From positions 38,378 to 102,377 of the forward strand of contig NZ_JANLCN010000016.1 of NCBI RefSeq assembly GCF_024979255.1: DNA of 64,000 nt, written 5' to 3'. The DNA comes from Herbiconiux moechotypicola (GTDB taxonomy: Bacteria; Actinomycetota; Actinomycetes; Actinomycetales; Microbacteriaceae). The position numbers and the translations under genes are program-made. Below, in pieces: positions 27,478 to 36,020 of the stretch. The first letter of the stretch is position 1, and every line of letters begins with the position of its first letter. The notes beneath the pieces were generated by a model, which saw only the letters and a program-made list of their open reading frames with translations, ran no database searches and was not told the origin of the DNA.

Positions 27478-28419
27478 ATGTCGATCGTGCTCGGACCTCA
27501 TCAGTACGGCAAAGCCGAGAACCGCATCGTGCGGGTGTACCGCGACTCGCCACGGCACGAGATCCACGACGTGAACGTGTCGACGGCGCTGCGCGGCGCG
27601 TTCGATCCCGCGCACCTCGTCGGCGACCAGGGTGCCGTGCTCCCCACCGACACGCAGAAGCAGACCGCCTACTCCTACGCGAAGGAGAAGGGCCTCACCT
27701 CGATCGAGAAGTACGGACTCGAGCTCGGCACTCACTTCGTCGACGACGTGGAGCCCGTGAGCGGCGCCCGCATCGAGATCGAGGAGTACGCCTGGGAGCG
27801 CGCCGTGGTCGACGGCGCCGAGCACGACTTCGCGTTCGTGCGCAAGGGCCAGGAGGTGCGCACCGCCGCCATCACGGTCGAAGGCAAGGGCGACGAGCAG
27901 AAGACGTGGGTGGTGGGCGGTCTCAAAGACCTCGTCATCCTGAAGACCACCGGGTCGGAGTTCCACGGCTTCCTGAAAGACGAGTACACCGTGCTGCAGC
28001 CCACGAGCGACCGCATCATGGCGACGTCGCTGGTGGCGAAGTGGCGCTTCATCACGCCCACCGAGGGCGGGGCCACCGGGGCCGCGGCGTGGGAGGGCTT
28101 CGACTGGGAGGGCACCTACGCGGGCATCAAGCAGACCATGATCGAGGTGTTCGCCACGCTGCACTCGCTCGCCCTGCAGCAGACGCTCTATGAGATGGGC
28201 AAGGCCGTGCTCGAGCGCTTCCCCGCGATCGGCGAGGTGCGGCTGTCGGCGCCGAACAAGCACCACTTCCTCTACGACCTGTCGCCGTTCGGAGTCGCCA
28301 ACGACAACGAGGTCTTCAACGCCGACGACCGGCCCTACGGCCTCATCCAGGCCTCGGTACTGCGGTCGGACGCCCCCGACGCGGGCCCGGCGTGGGACAT
28401 CGCGGGCGGTTTCGCGTAG
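27478..28419 (+). CDS. uox: Urate oxidase (uricase)
   Basis: This 313-residue cofactor-free uricase has the expected catalytic residues: Lys12 in YGKAENR, the Thr57-Asp58 pair in LPTDTQKQTAY, and the late His in NKHHFLYDL. These match the Lys/Thr/His relay of known uricases. It oxidises urate to 5-hydroxyisourate with release of hydrogen peroxide. The ATG at 27478 is preceded by GTAGGG; a GTG 15 nt upstream is possible. It is convergent with the HIU hydrolase and OHCU decarboxylase genes that complete conversion to allantoin. Confidence 0.95.
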   Translation: MSIVLGPHQYGKAENRIVRVYRDSPRHEIHDVNVSTALRGAFDPAHLVGDQGAVLPTDTQKQTAYSYAKEKGLTSIEKYGLELGTHFVDDVEPVSGARIEIEEYAWERAVVDGAEHDFAFVRKGQEVRTAAITVEGKGDEQKTWVVGGLKDLVILKTTGSEFHGFLKDEYTVLQPTSDRIMATSLVAKWRFITPTEGGATGAAAWEGFDWEGTYAGIKQTMIEVFATLHSLALQQTLYEMGKAVLERFPAIGEVRLSAPNKHHFLYDLSPFGVANDNEVFNADDRPYGLIQASVLRSDAPDAGPAWDIAGGFA

Positions 28420-28491
28420 GCCGCGCGGGCGGCGCACCTCGCTCGGCCGGCACGCGCCGCTCGGCGGGCGCGCCTCCCTCAGGCGGCTCCG

Positions 28492-28842
28492 TCAGCTGCC
28501 GCGGTAGGTGCTGTAGGCGAAGGGGCTGAGCAGCAGCGGCACGTGGTAGTGCGCGGCCGGGTCGGTGAGCTCGAACACGATCTGCACCTCGGGGTAGAAC
28601 GCGCGGATCTCCTGCTCGTGGAAGTACACCGCGGTGTCGAAGGTGAGCCGGTAGCGGCCCTCGGGCAGCTCCGTCGGGCCCAGCGCCGAGGCGCGGCCGT
28701 CGGCGTCGGTCTCGGCGGAGGCGATCATCACCCAATTGCCGAGCTCGTCGTGCTCGAGCCGCACGGGCACGCCGGCGGCAGGGAGGCCGATGCTCGAGTC
28801 GAGCACGTGGGTGGTGACCTTGCTGCGGGAGTGGGCGTTCAT
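28492..28842 (-). CDS. pucM: 5-Hydroxyisourate hydrolase
   Basis: This 116-residue transthyretin-like enzyme has the family markers THVLDSSIGLPA at the N-terminus, with a catalytic-type His, the Arg in VPVRL, and the C-terminal signature YHVPLLLSPFAYSTYRGS. The YRGS tetrapeptide distinguishes HIU hydrolases from true transthyretins. It converts 5-hydroxyisourate to OHCU. Its ATG overlaps the OHCU decarboxylase stop by ATGA, so the two successive enzymes are co-translated. It is convergent with the urate oxidase gene. Confidence 0.95.
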   Translation of the reverse strand: MNAHSRSKVTTHVLDSSIGLPAAGVPVRLEHDELGNWVMIASAETDADGRASALGPTELPEGRYRLTFDTAVYFHEQEIRAFYPEVQIVFELTDPAAHYHVPLLLSPFAYSTYRGS

Positions 28843-29384
28843 GCGGCTCCTTCGGATGCGTCAGATGCGGGCGACTCGGCGGTGTCGTCGCCGTCGGGGT
28901 ACAGCGACCCCAGCCGCAGCAGGGTGATGTCGTGCAGCTCGGAGGCGACCGTGGCGGCCTCGGTCGCGTCGTCGAGCTCGAGGCGCCGGGTGAGCTCCGC
29001 GAGGATCTCGGGCCGGCCCCGGCCGGCGGCCCGGATGAGGAACACCCGGTCGAACCGCTCCTCGTAAGCGGCGTTCCCGGCCGCGATCGCCGCGGCGAGC
29101 TCGGAGTCTGAAGCGTCGGCGGCCGACTGTTCGGAGCGGCTGAAACGCTGGGCCCGACCCTCGCCGCTGGCCCGCTCGCCGATGCGGGGGTGGTGGGCCA
29201 GCGCAGCGTCGACCTCGGCGGGAGTGAGCGTGCGAGCCACCCGGCTGGCCGTCTCGAGCAACTCGGCGCGGCTGCCGAACGGCGCCGCCGCGGCCACCTC
29301 GTCGACGAAGCGCTCCACCCCGAGACACGATCGCAGGGCCTCCCGGAACTCCGGGCTGTCGACGGGCTCGGGGCTCTCGCTCAT
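28839..29384 (-). CDS. OHCU decarboxylase
   Basis: This 181-residue all-helical enzyme has the conserved HPRIGE motif (catalytic His), SRSEQSAA, and the C-terminal block YEERFDRVFLIRAAGR followed by ILAELTRRL. It decarboxylates OHCU to (S)-allantoin. The ATG at 29384 gives the normal length; a GTG extension upstream would run into the divergent MocA-like gene. Only a short spacer separates it from that gene, so the promoters must overlap coding DNA or the two share one control site. The C-terminal 25 residues are an acidic low-complexity tail. Confidence 0.93.
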   Translation of the reverse strand: MSESPEPVDSPEFREALRSCLGVERFVDEVAAAAPFGSRAELLETASRVARTLTPAEVDAALAHHPRIGERASGEGRAQRFSRSEQSAADASDSELAAAIAAGNAAYEERFDRVFLIRAAGRGRPEILAELTRRLELDDATEAATVASELHDITLLRLGSLYPDGDDTAESPASDASEGAA

Positions 29385-29407
29385 GATCCCCAGTCTACGA
29401 TGTGAGC

Positions 29408-30043
29408 ATGCCCGATCCCGCGCCCGCATCCGGCGCCGAGCGCCCAGCGCGGCCGGTCGTGGGGATGCTGCTCGCCGCGGGAGCCGGGCGGCGGATGGGG
29501 CGGCCGAAAGCCCTCGTGAGCGACCCCGAGTCCGGGGTTCCCTGGCTTCACCAGGGCGTCCGCACGCTCCTCTCCGGTGGGTGCGACGAGGTCGTGGTCG
29601 TGCTCGGGGCCGAAGCCCACCGGGCTCTCGCGCTCCTCGCCGAACTCGGCCCGGCCCCGGTGACGTCCGTGACTGCCGCCGACTGGGCCGACGGCCTCTC
29701 CGCCTCGCTGCGAACGGGTCTCGACGCTGCGGAGCGGATGCGCGCCGCCGCAGCGCTCGTCACACTGGTCGACCTGCCCGGGCTCACCGCCGCATCGGTC
29801 GCCCGCGTGCTCGCGACGGCCCAGCGCCCGGCCACCGCCCTCGCCCAGGCCACCTACGACGGCCGGCCCGGGCATCCAGTACTCATCGGCTCCGACCATG
29901 TCGGCGCGCTCAAGGCGACCCTCCACGGAGACCGCGGCGCCCGCCCCTACCTGCGCACCCACGCCGCCCTCGCGATCGACTGCACCGACCTCGGCGGCGG
30001 AGACGACGTCGACACCTTCCACCCCGCATCCGGGAACAGCTGA
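29408..30043 (+). CDS. MobA/MocA-like nucleotidyltransferase
   Basis: This 211-residue nucleotidyltransferase has the N-terminal signature LLAAGAGRRMGRPKAL and the later metal-binding segment VTLVDLPGLT. MocA proteins make molybdopterin cytosine dinucleotide for xanthine-dehydrogenase-family enzymes. Location inside the urate cluster, plus XdhC upstream in the window, suggests service to a purine-oxidising molybdoenzyme encoded elsewhere. The ATG at 29408 is preferred over a GTG two codons upstream. The spacer to the divergent OHCU decarboxylase gene is only 23 bp. Confidence 0.8.
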   Translation: MPDPAPASGAERPARPVVGMLLAAGAGRRMGRPKALVSDPESGVPWLHQGVRTLLSGGCDEVVVVLGAEAHRALALLAELGPAPVTSVTAADWADGLSASLRTGLDAAERMRAAAALVTLVDLPGLTAASVARVLATAQRPATALAQATYDGRPGHPVLIGSDHVGALKATLHGDRGARPYLRTHAALAIDCTDLGGGDDVDTFHPASGNS

Positions 30044-30067
30044 GGGGTGCCGCCGGTTGCATCGGAC

Positions 30068-30721
30068 ATGACTGCAACAGGACTTTCCACGATCGGATTC
30101 ATCGGCTCGGGCAACATCGGCGGGCAGCTGGCGCGGCTGGCGGTGGCGCACGGCTACGACGTGGTGGTGAGCAACTCCCGCGGGCCTGAGACGCTGGCGG
30201 CGCTCGTGGCCGAACTCGGGCCGCAGGCGCGCGCGGCCACGCCCGAGGAGGCGGCCGCGGCCGGTGACCTCGTCGTGGTGACGGTGCCGCTGAAGGCCTA
30301 CGAAGCCGTTCCCGCCGCACCACTCGCAGGGAAGATCGTGATCGACACGAACAACTACTACTTCGAGCGCGACGGCCGCATCCCGGTGCTCGACGCCGGC
30401 GAGGCCACCGTCTCCGGGCTGCTGCAGGCACACCTCCCGGGAGCCTCGGTCGTGAAGGCGTTCAACAACATCATGGCCGCCGACCTCACCACCACCGGGT
30501 CGCCCGCCGGGTCGGCCGACCGGCGCGCGCTGCCCATCGCGGGCGACGACGCGGCGGCGAAGGCCACCGTGGCGACCCTGCTCGACGAGTTCGGCTTCGA
30601 CGCGGTGGACGCGGGAGGGCTCGACGACAGCTGGCGCTTCGAGCGCGACCGCCCCGCCTACGTGGTTCGGATGAACGCGGCCGAGATCCCGGCGAAGCTC
30701 GCGGCGGCGGGCGAACGCTAG
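30068..30721 (+). CDS. NADP/F420-type oxidoreductase (NPD-like)
   Basis: This 217-residue Rossmann protein has the nucleotide-binding motif GFIGSGNIGGQLA near residue 10, SNSRGP just after it, and the later segment VVKAFNNI. These are typical of the F420-dependent NADP reductase-like family (PF03807), whose members shuttle hydride between NADP and F420 or other acceptors. It follows the MocA-like gene by 24 bp and ends in a 4-bp overlap (CTAG) with the convergent RpiR regulator gene. With cofD and fbiC in the window, an F420-linked role is possible but not shown. Confidence 0.75.
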   Translation: MTATGLSTIGFIGSGNIGGQLARLAVAHGYDVVVSNSRGPETLAALVAELGPQARAATPEEAAAAGDLVVVTVPLKAYEAVPAAPLAGKIVIDTNNYYFERDGRIPVLDAGEATVSGLLQAHLPGASVVKAFNNIMAADLTTTGSPAGSADRRALPIAGDDAAAKATVATLLDEFGFDAVDAGGLDDSWRFERDRPAYVVRMNAAEIPAKLAAAGER

Positions 30722-31608
30722 GGAGTTGAAGGCTCGAGTTCGCCGAGGGAGTCGTAGAGGGTGTTGATGGCGGCGATGCGCGTGCGGGCCTCGCGGGGGC
30801 GGGCGGCGAGCGCCCCCGAGGCGAGCACGTTCGCGAGGCTCATCGCACTCGCGTAGCTGTCGAGCGGCGAGACGCTGTCGATGGGGCACTCCAGCCACAC
30901 CGACGCGAACTCGGCGTAGCGGCGCGCCGACGGGTCGCCGATGAGCACCACCGACACCCCGCGCGCGGCGATACCGGCGACGAGGCGCCCGAACCCGGCC
31001 GGACGGCGACGGAAGCCGAACACCACGGCCGTGTCGCGCGCATCCCGGCCCGCGAACTCCTCGCCGAGCGTTTGGCCCGGCTGCGGGGCGAGCAGCACGC
31101 CGTCGCGACCCTGAGCGAGCTGCTCCCGCAGGTGCACGGCCACCGAGTAGCTGTTGCGGAGTCCGACGACCGTCACGGTCCGCCCCCGCACGAGCAGGTT
31201 CACCGCCTGCTCCAGCCGCTCGGGCGTCAGCGCGTCGAGGCAGCGCCGCAGGTTCTCGACCTCGCGCACCAGGTGCGCCGAGAGATCCGCAGAAGCCCCC
31301 GCGGGCCCTCCCCCCACCGGCACCCCCGACGACCGGAGCGACCGGGCGTGCTCCCGCACCTCCTGCGCGTTCTCGAACCCGAGGCGCCGGAACAACCGCG
31401 AGACCGTCGCCTTCGACACCCCGCTGCGCTGGGCCAGCTCCGTGCCGGAGTACACCGCCAGGTCGCTCAGGTGGTCGAGGATGAAGTCGGCCGCCCGCTG
31501 CTCCTGCGGAGACAGCTCGCCGTAGGAGCGGTCGATACGCTGCCCGATGCTGAGCGGGGCGGAGCGACCTGAGGGTGCAGAAGGTGCGGCGACGTCGGTG
31601 GTCCTCAT
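30718..31608 (-). CDS. RpiR/MurR family transcriptional regulator
   Basis: This 296-residue protein has an N-terminal HTH_6 domain (about 20-95; LSPQEQRAADFILDHL and VSKATVSRLFRRLGF) and a C-terminal SIS domain (about 140-270; TVTVVGLRNSYSVAVHL, VVLIGDPSA). SIS domains in this family usually bind phosphosugars, but several members control purine or allantoin use. It is the last gene of the operon aminotransferase-amidohydrolase-regulator, with an ATGA overlap, so it may be autoregulated through the paired GAAAY-N4-GTTTC boxes found upstream of that operon. Confidence 0.84.
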   Translation of the reverse strand: MRTTDVAAPSAPSGRSAPLSIGQRIDRSYGELSPQEQRAADFILDHLSDLAVYSGTELAQRSGVSKATVSRLFRRLGFENAQEVREHARSLRSSGVPVGGGPAGASADLSAHLVREVENLRRCLDALTPERLEQAVNLLVRGRTVTVVGLRNSYSVAVHLREQLAQGRDGVLLAPQPGQTLGEEFAGRDARDTAVVFGFRRRPAGFGRLVAGIAARGVSVVLIGDPSARRYAEFASVWLECPIDSVSPLDSYASAMSLANVLASGALAARPREARTRIAAINTLYDSLGELEPSTP

Positions 31609-32870
31609 CTCCCGGCCGCGGCCTCCGCCTCGTGCGCGTCGGCGAGGGCGAGCACCGCCCGCTCGAACGCGTCGATCGTGGCCGCCACGTCGTCCTCCGT
31701 CACGTGCTCCTCGGGGTTGTGGCTCACCCCGCCCTCGCAGCGCACGAACAGCATCCCGATCTCGGAGATCTCGGCCACCGCCATCGCGTCGTGCCCCGCT
31801 TTGGAGAACAGCGACATCGGCCGCCGGTCGCCGGTCGAGCGGATTCCCTCCGCGATCACACCGCGGAGCCTCGCCGAGCACGCGGCCGCCGGGGCGTTGT
31901 GCGTCTCCACGCTCTCCCAGCGCAGCCGCCGCTGACGGCAGATATCGGTGAGCAGCCCCTGGATGACCGTCCAGATGCGGTCGCGCTCCGAGTCGTACTC
32001 GCCGCGCAGGTCGAGACTGAACTCGACCTTGCCCGGGATGACGTTGACCGCGTCCGGGAACACCTGCAGGTGCCCGACGGTCGCGATCAGCTGGGCCGAG
32101 CGCGCGAGCCGTTCGATGGCGACGATGGCGTCGGCGGCGCCGGCCAGCGCATCCCGTCGCCGTTCGTAAGGGGTGCCCGAGTGCCCTGCACGGCCCGTGA
32201 CCGTGATGATGAAGCGGCGTGCCCCCGCGATCGACGAGACGATGCCGAGCGCCTTGTTCTCGTCTTCGAGGTAGGGGCCCTGCTCGATGTGGGCCTCGAG
32301 GTAGCCGATCAGCTCCTCGGGCTTGCGCGCGGCCTCGCCGATGCGCTCGGGGTCGAGCCCCCAGGCCACGAAGGCATCGCGCAGGTTCACGCCGTCCTCG
32401 CCCTCGAGCTGCCACCACGCGTCATCCCAGGTGCCCGCGAGCGCTCGGCTGCCGAGCAGGGCGCGGCCGAAGCGGGTGCCCTCCTCGTCGGCGAACGCCA
32501 CCACCTCGAGCGCGAACGGCAGCGCGCGACCCGAGGCGTGGATGCGCTCCACCACCGCGATCGCGCTGAGCACCCCGAGGATGCCGTCGTAGCGGCCCGC
32601 CGCCGGCACGGTGTCGAGGTGGCTGCCGAGCAGCAGCGCGGGCAGCCCGGGAACGGCTCCTTCGAGGCGGCCACACTGGTTGCCCGCGGCGTCCTGCCAC
32701 GTGGTCATGCCGGCCGCTTCCATCCAGACCGCCGCGATGGCGTTGACCTCGGCGTGCTCCTTCGAGAGGTAGACGCGCTCGATGAGCCCGTCAGGCATGG
32801 AGGAATGCGTGGCGAGCTCGTCGCAGCGGTCGAGCAGGGTGCGGGCGCTGGTGGTCTCGAGCACGGTCAT
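31605..32870 (-). CDS. allC: Allantoate amidohydrolase (M20 family)
   Basis: This 421-residue metallo-amidohydrolase has the binuclear site: His84 in GSHLDTVPAAGRYDG, Asp95, and Glu129/130 in FADEEGTRFG. It also has EAHIEQGPYLE and the dimer-domain His in GRAGHSGTPYERRRD. These features fit the AllC/ureidoglycolate/N-carbamoyl-amino-acid hydrolase family. In this context the substrate is most likely allantoate, giving (S)-ureidoglycine, ammonia and CO2. The start overlaps the stop of the aminotransferase gene (ATGA), so product and next enzyme are encoded together. Confidence 0.9.
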   Translation of the reverse strand: MTVLETTSARTLLDRCDELATHSSMPDGLIERVYLSKEHAEVNAIAAVWMEAAGMTTWQDAAGNQCGRLEGAVPGLPALLLGSHLDTVPAAGRYDGILGVLSAIAVVERIHASGRALPFALEVVAFADEEGTRFGRALLGSRALAGTWDDAWWQLEGEDGVNLRDAFVAWGLDPERIGEAARKPEELIGYLEAHIEQGPYLEDENKALGIVSSIAGARRFIITVTGRAGHSGTPYERRRDALAGAADAIVAIERLARSAQLIATVGHLQVFPDAVNVIPGKVEFSLDLRGEYDSERDRIWTVIQGLLTDICRQRRLRWESVETHNAPAAACSARLRGVIAEGIRSTGDRRPMSLFSKAGHDAMAVAEISEIGMLFVRCEGGVSHNPEEHVTEDDVAATIDAFERAVLALADAHEAEAAAGR

Positions 32871-34159
32871 CGGATGCTCCCCTCGGGTCGGGCGGTGACG
32901 GATGCGGCAGCGACGGATGCGGCGGGCTCGGATGCGGCCGACTCGTCGGCGTACACCTCGTAGGCCGCTCCCACTCCCCCGCCACCGGTGACCGCGGCGC
33001 CCTGCCGCCTCAGCACCTGCTCCAGCGCCGCGAGCGTCGTCAGCACCGCATCCTTGCGGGCGTTGTAGCCCATGGTGCCGATTCGCCACACCTTCCCGTG
33101 CAGCGGGCCGAAGCTCGTGCCGATCTCGATACCGAAATCATTCAGCAGCTCGCCGCGCACGGCGTCGCCGTTCACGCCGTCGGGGATGACGACCGCGACC
33201 ACGTTGTTCATCTTCACCGCCAGGTCGCCGAAGGTGGCGAGCCCGAGTCCCTGCACCCCGGCGAGCATCGCCGCGCCGTGCAGGCGGTGCCGCTCGACGG
33301 CGGCGCCCATGCCCTCTTCCACGAGCAGGCGGGCGCACTCGCGCGCGCCGTAGAGCATCGAGGTGGCCTCGGTGTGGTGGTTGAGGCGCTTCTCGCCCCA
33401 GTAGTCGAAGATCATGGCGAGGTCGAAGTAGTTCGACCGGATGCGCGTGGCATGGATCTCGGAGGCGTCACCGGCGATGCCCGCCTCGATGCTCTTGCGG
33501 CTGTCGATCACCTCGACCGCCTTCGCCGAGAAGGTGGCGGGCGCGGAGCCCGACGGCCCGCCCAGGCACTTCTGCAGGCCGGCCGTGACCGCGTCGAGGC
33601 CGAGCGCATCCGTGTCGAAGGCGTTGCCGCCGAGGCTCGCGGTGACGTCGGTGTAGAAGAGCACGCCGTGTTTCTCGCAGAGCTCGCCGAGGCCCTCGAG
33701 CGGCTGCGCGACGGTGGTGGAGGTGTCGCCGTGCACCACGGCGAGCAGCTTCGGCTTCACGCTCTCGAGGGCGGCCTCGATCTCGGCGAGGGTGAAGACG
33801 GTGCCCCACTCGCGCTCGATCACGTGCACCTCGGCTCCTGCACGCTCGGCGATCTCGCGCAGAAGGTGCCCGAACCGGCCGAAGATCGGCACCAGCACGC
33901 GGTCACCCGGGGCCACGAGCGACACGATGGCCGCCTCGATGCCGGCGCGGGACGTGCCGTCGATGAGGAGGGTCTGCTCGTTGCGGGTCTGGAAGACGGT
34001 GCGGTAGAGCTCCATGGTCTCGTTCATGTACGCCGTCATCGCGGGGTCGTACTGACCGACCAGTTGCGCCGACATCGCGCGCAGCACACGCGGGTCGGCG
34101 TTGATGGGACCGGGGCCCATGAGCAGGCGGGGCGGCGGGTTGATGGGCTGCGCGCTGAT
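32867..34159 (-). CDS. pucG: (S)-Ureidoglycine-glyoxylate aminotransferase
   Basis: This fold-type I PLP enzyme of about 430 residues resembles PucG/alanine-glyoxylate aminotransferase. It has PPPRLLMGPGPINADPRVL at the N-terminus, DVTASLGGNAFD, and the Schiff-base Lys197 in GLQKCLGGPSG. PucG transfers the amino group of ureidoglycine to glyoxylate, making oxalurate and glycine. The start is odd: a clear GAGGAG at 34165-34170 is followed five bases later by ATC, with no ATG, GTG or TTG nearby downstream. In-frame GTG 34195 and TTG 34216 lie upstream of the ribosome-binding site. I place the start at ATC 34159 provisionally. A roughly 35-residue Ala/Ser tail is extra. Confidence 0.88.
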   Translation of the reverse strand: MSAQPINPPPRLLMGPGPINADPRVLRAMSAQLVGQYDPAMTAYMNETMELYRTVFQTRNEQTLLIDGTSRAGIEAAIVSLVAPGDRVLVPIFGRFGHLLREIAERAGAEVHVIEREWGTVFTLAEIEAALESVKPKLLAVVHGDTSTTVAQPLEGLGELCEKHGVLFYTDVTASLGGNAFDTDALGLDAVTAGLQKCLGGPSGSAPATFSAKAVEVIDSRKSIEAGIAGDASEIHATRIRSNYFDLAMIFDYWGEKRLNHHTEATSMLYGARECARLLVEEGMGAAVERHRLHGAAMLAGVQGLGLATFGDLAVKMNNVVAVVIPDGVNGDAVRGELLNDFGIEIGTSFGPLHGKVWRIGTMGYNARKDAVLTTLAALEQVLRRQGAAVTGGGGVGAAYEVYADESAASEPAASVAAASVTARPEGSIR

Positions 34160-34170
34160 GACGGCTCCTC

Positions 34171-34214
34171 GAAATCGCTGTTTCTCTCCCCCCACCCTAC
34201 GAAACGCGTGTTTC
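34171..34214. promoter_or_regulatory. Paired GAAAY-N4-GTTTC boxes, candidate RpiR operators
   Basis: GAAATCGCTGTTTC (34171-34184) and GAAACGCGTGTTTC (34201-34214) share the dyad GAAAY-N4-GTTTC and are spaced 30 bp start to start, about three helical turns. A partial third box ends in GTGTTTC near 34225. They lie directly before the pucG ribosome-binding site and are well placed to control the pucG-allC-rpiR operon, probably by the RpiR protein it encodes. Confidence 0.55.
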
Positions 34215-34291
34215 AACCGTGTTTCGAGTCGACAACCGCGGCAAGCTGACGTATTCTCACATGGTTTCCCTGTGACCCAAGGACCATACCC

Positions 34292-35968
34292 ATGAATCCA
34301 TCCCGCACCACCTCCCCTTGGCGAAGGCTCGCCGTGATCACCGCGGCCGCACTCTCCTTGTCGGCCCTCCCTGCTCTCGCGGCGCCGGCAGGGCCTGCCT
34401 CAGCACTCCAGATCGACTGCAGTTACAGCCCGGGCTTGAAGGACTTCATCGACGCTGGCGGCGCCCCGGGTACGAAGTGCATCGGCTCGGGAGGATCAGG
34501 CGGCAGCGGTTCTTCGACAGGCTCATCCGGTTCAAGCGGAAGCGGAGGTTCGAAGAACGGGACCAACTGTCAGCCTCACCAGAACCTGCTGCCCCCGTTC
34601 TTCCTTGAGAACGCTACGCGGGGCGACAGCACCAGCTATTCGAACTGGGTCGATCACGCAACCGGTGCCGGCACGACGACGGTTCGCAACTACCTCAACA
34701 ATCGCTTGCACGGATCGCTCCAGTTCTATCGTCAGTTCAAAGACGGTCGAATCTCCTTCTTGATGATCTATTCGCTTTACGAGGGCGGCAAGGTCAGCCA
34801 GGCGATCTACTCGTCCACGCAGCCGTGCGGAACGGGATACACCTACATCGAACCGACTCCGGCAACGGCGCCGTCAGGGTCCGGTGACGTGCGCGAGCAC
34901 CTCGCCGCGCCCGGCGCGCCCACTACACCACTGCTGGGAAGGCTGGAGACCAGAGGCTCACTCACTCCGATCCCGGGATCGAGCGATCGATACTTCGTGC
35001 GCATCGACCTCACCAATCCTGCCGGCGCGCTTGCGACACCCGCCGAGGTTCTCGCCGAGTTCGGCGGCGCGTTCGACCTGGAATCGATCGCTTCGATTCC
35101 CGGAGATGCCGAGTGCGACCTCGCGGCTCGAGCGATCGAGAAGTGCTCGGTGGGCGCCCTCGACGGAGGTGCGACGAGGTCATTCCTGTTCACCGCCAGA
35201 GCGAAACCCGGTGTGGCTGCCGACGCAGAACTCCCCGTCACGGTCTCCAATCTCGGCTTGGCGGATACACCTATCGAGTTCACCGAAGGTCTCGTACGCA
35301 CCCAGAGATTGGCTCGCCCCATCACCAACCTCTACTCGCTCGTGCGGCCGGCGCCGGTCGTGATCGAAGAGGCGCCGACGACTCCGGTGTGCGTCACGGA
35401 GACCGCGCCGGGTGCGACCGTTCTCCCGGGCACGGAGTCCGATCAGAACGTGCTCACCGGCACGGCGACGAAGCTCACCCGCTTGTGCAAGAACGCCGGT
35501 GGGCTGCCCATGTCGGCGACTGCACTGCATGGCACGGCAACGGTCGACGACTACGGATGGGTCACCTACACGCCGACCGCCGGGTACATCGGGCCCGACA
35601 CCGTCTCGGTCGTGTCTCACGCGCGATCGGGAGGCGCGACGAGCGCGCCGGCCACCATTCCCGTGAACATCGTCGCTCAGGCGCAGGCCTCCGACGATGC
35701 GTACACCGTGGTGTCCGGCACCAGCCTCACGACCGCGCCGAGCATCCTGGCCAACGACGCGGTGCCACCCACCGAGGGATGGATGATCCAACAGGGCACC
35801 ACCCCGCCGGCGCACGGAACACTGGCGCTCGACACGAAGACAGGGCGGTTCACGTACACCCCTGCCCCCGGGTACGTCGGCACGGACAGCTTCCGTTACC
35901 GCCTGAGCGGTCCTGCCGGAGCCGCGTCGAACGTCGTCACCGTGACGTTCACCGTCACCGCCGCATGA
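34292..35968 (+). CDS. Secreted protein with two C-terminal Ig-like repeats
   Basis: This 558-residue exported protein has a signal peptide ending near residue 38. It has a Cys-containing N-terminal region, a Gly/Ser-rich linker at about 65-88, and a middle domain resembling no family I recognise. Two Ig-like cadherin-type repeats follow (about 395-460 and 465-556), with the matching motifs YTPTAGYIGPDTVSV and YTPAPGYVGTDSFRY. No LPXTG anchor or terminal membrane helix is seen, so it is likely released or loosely surface-bound. AAGGA precedes the ATG. Base composition is visibly less GC-rich than its neighbours, hinting at recent acquisition. Adhesion or carbohydrate binding is possible. Confidence 0.78.
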   Translation: MNPSRTTSPWRRLAVITAAALSLSALPALAAPAGPASALQIDCSYSPGLKDFIDAGGAPGTKCIGSGGSGGSGSSTGSSGSSGSGGSKNGTNCQPHQNLLPPFFLENATRGDSTSYSNWVDHATGAGTTTVRNYLNNRLHGSLQFYRQFKDGRISFLMIYSLYEGGKVSQAIYSSTQPCGTGYTYIEPTPATAPSGSGDVREHLAAPGAPTTPLLGRLETRGSLTPIPGSSDRYFVRIDLTNPAGALATPAEVLAEFGGAFDLESIASIPGDAECDLAARAIEKCSVGALDGGATRSFLFTARAKPGVAADAELPVTVSNLGLADTPIEFTEGLVRTQRLARPITNLYSLVRPAPVVIEEAPTTPVCVTETAPGATVLPGTESDQNVLTGTATKLTRLCKNAGGLPMSATALHGTATVDDYGWVTYTPTAGYIGPDTVSVVSHARSGGATSAPATIPVNIVAQAQASDDAYTVVSGTSLTTAPSILANDAVPPTEGWMIQQGTTPPAHGTLALDTKTGRFTYTPAPGYVGTDSFRYRLSGPAGAASNVVTVTFTVTAA

Positions 35969-35973
35969 GCCGA

Positions 35974-36006
35974 CCGGTGCGTGGAGACCGGGTCTCCGCG
36001 CACCGG
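35974..36006. terminator. Bidirectional terminator hairpin
   Basis: CCGGTGCGTGGAGACC at 35974-35989 pairs with GGTCTCCGCGCACCGG at 35991-36006 with a single T/G position. It lies between the secreted-protein gene and the convergent amidase gene, a position suited to terminating both. Confidence 0.7.
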
Positions 36007-36020
36007 CGCGGGCGGCAGCC

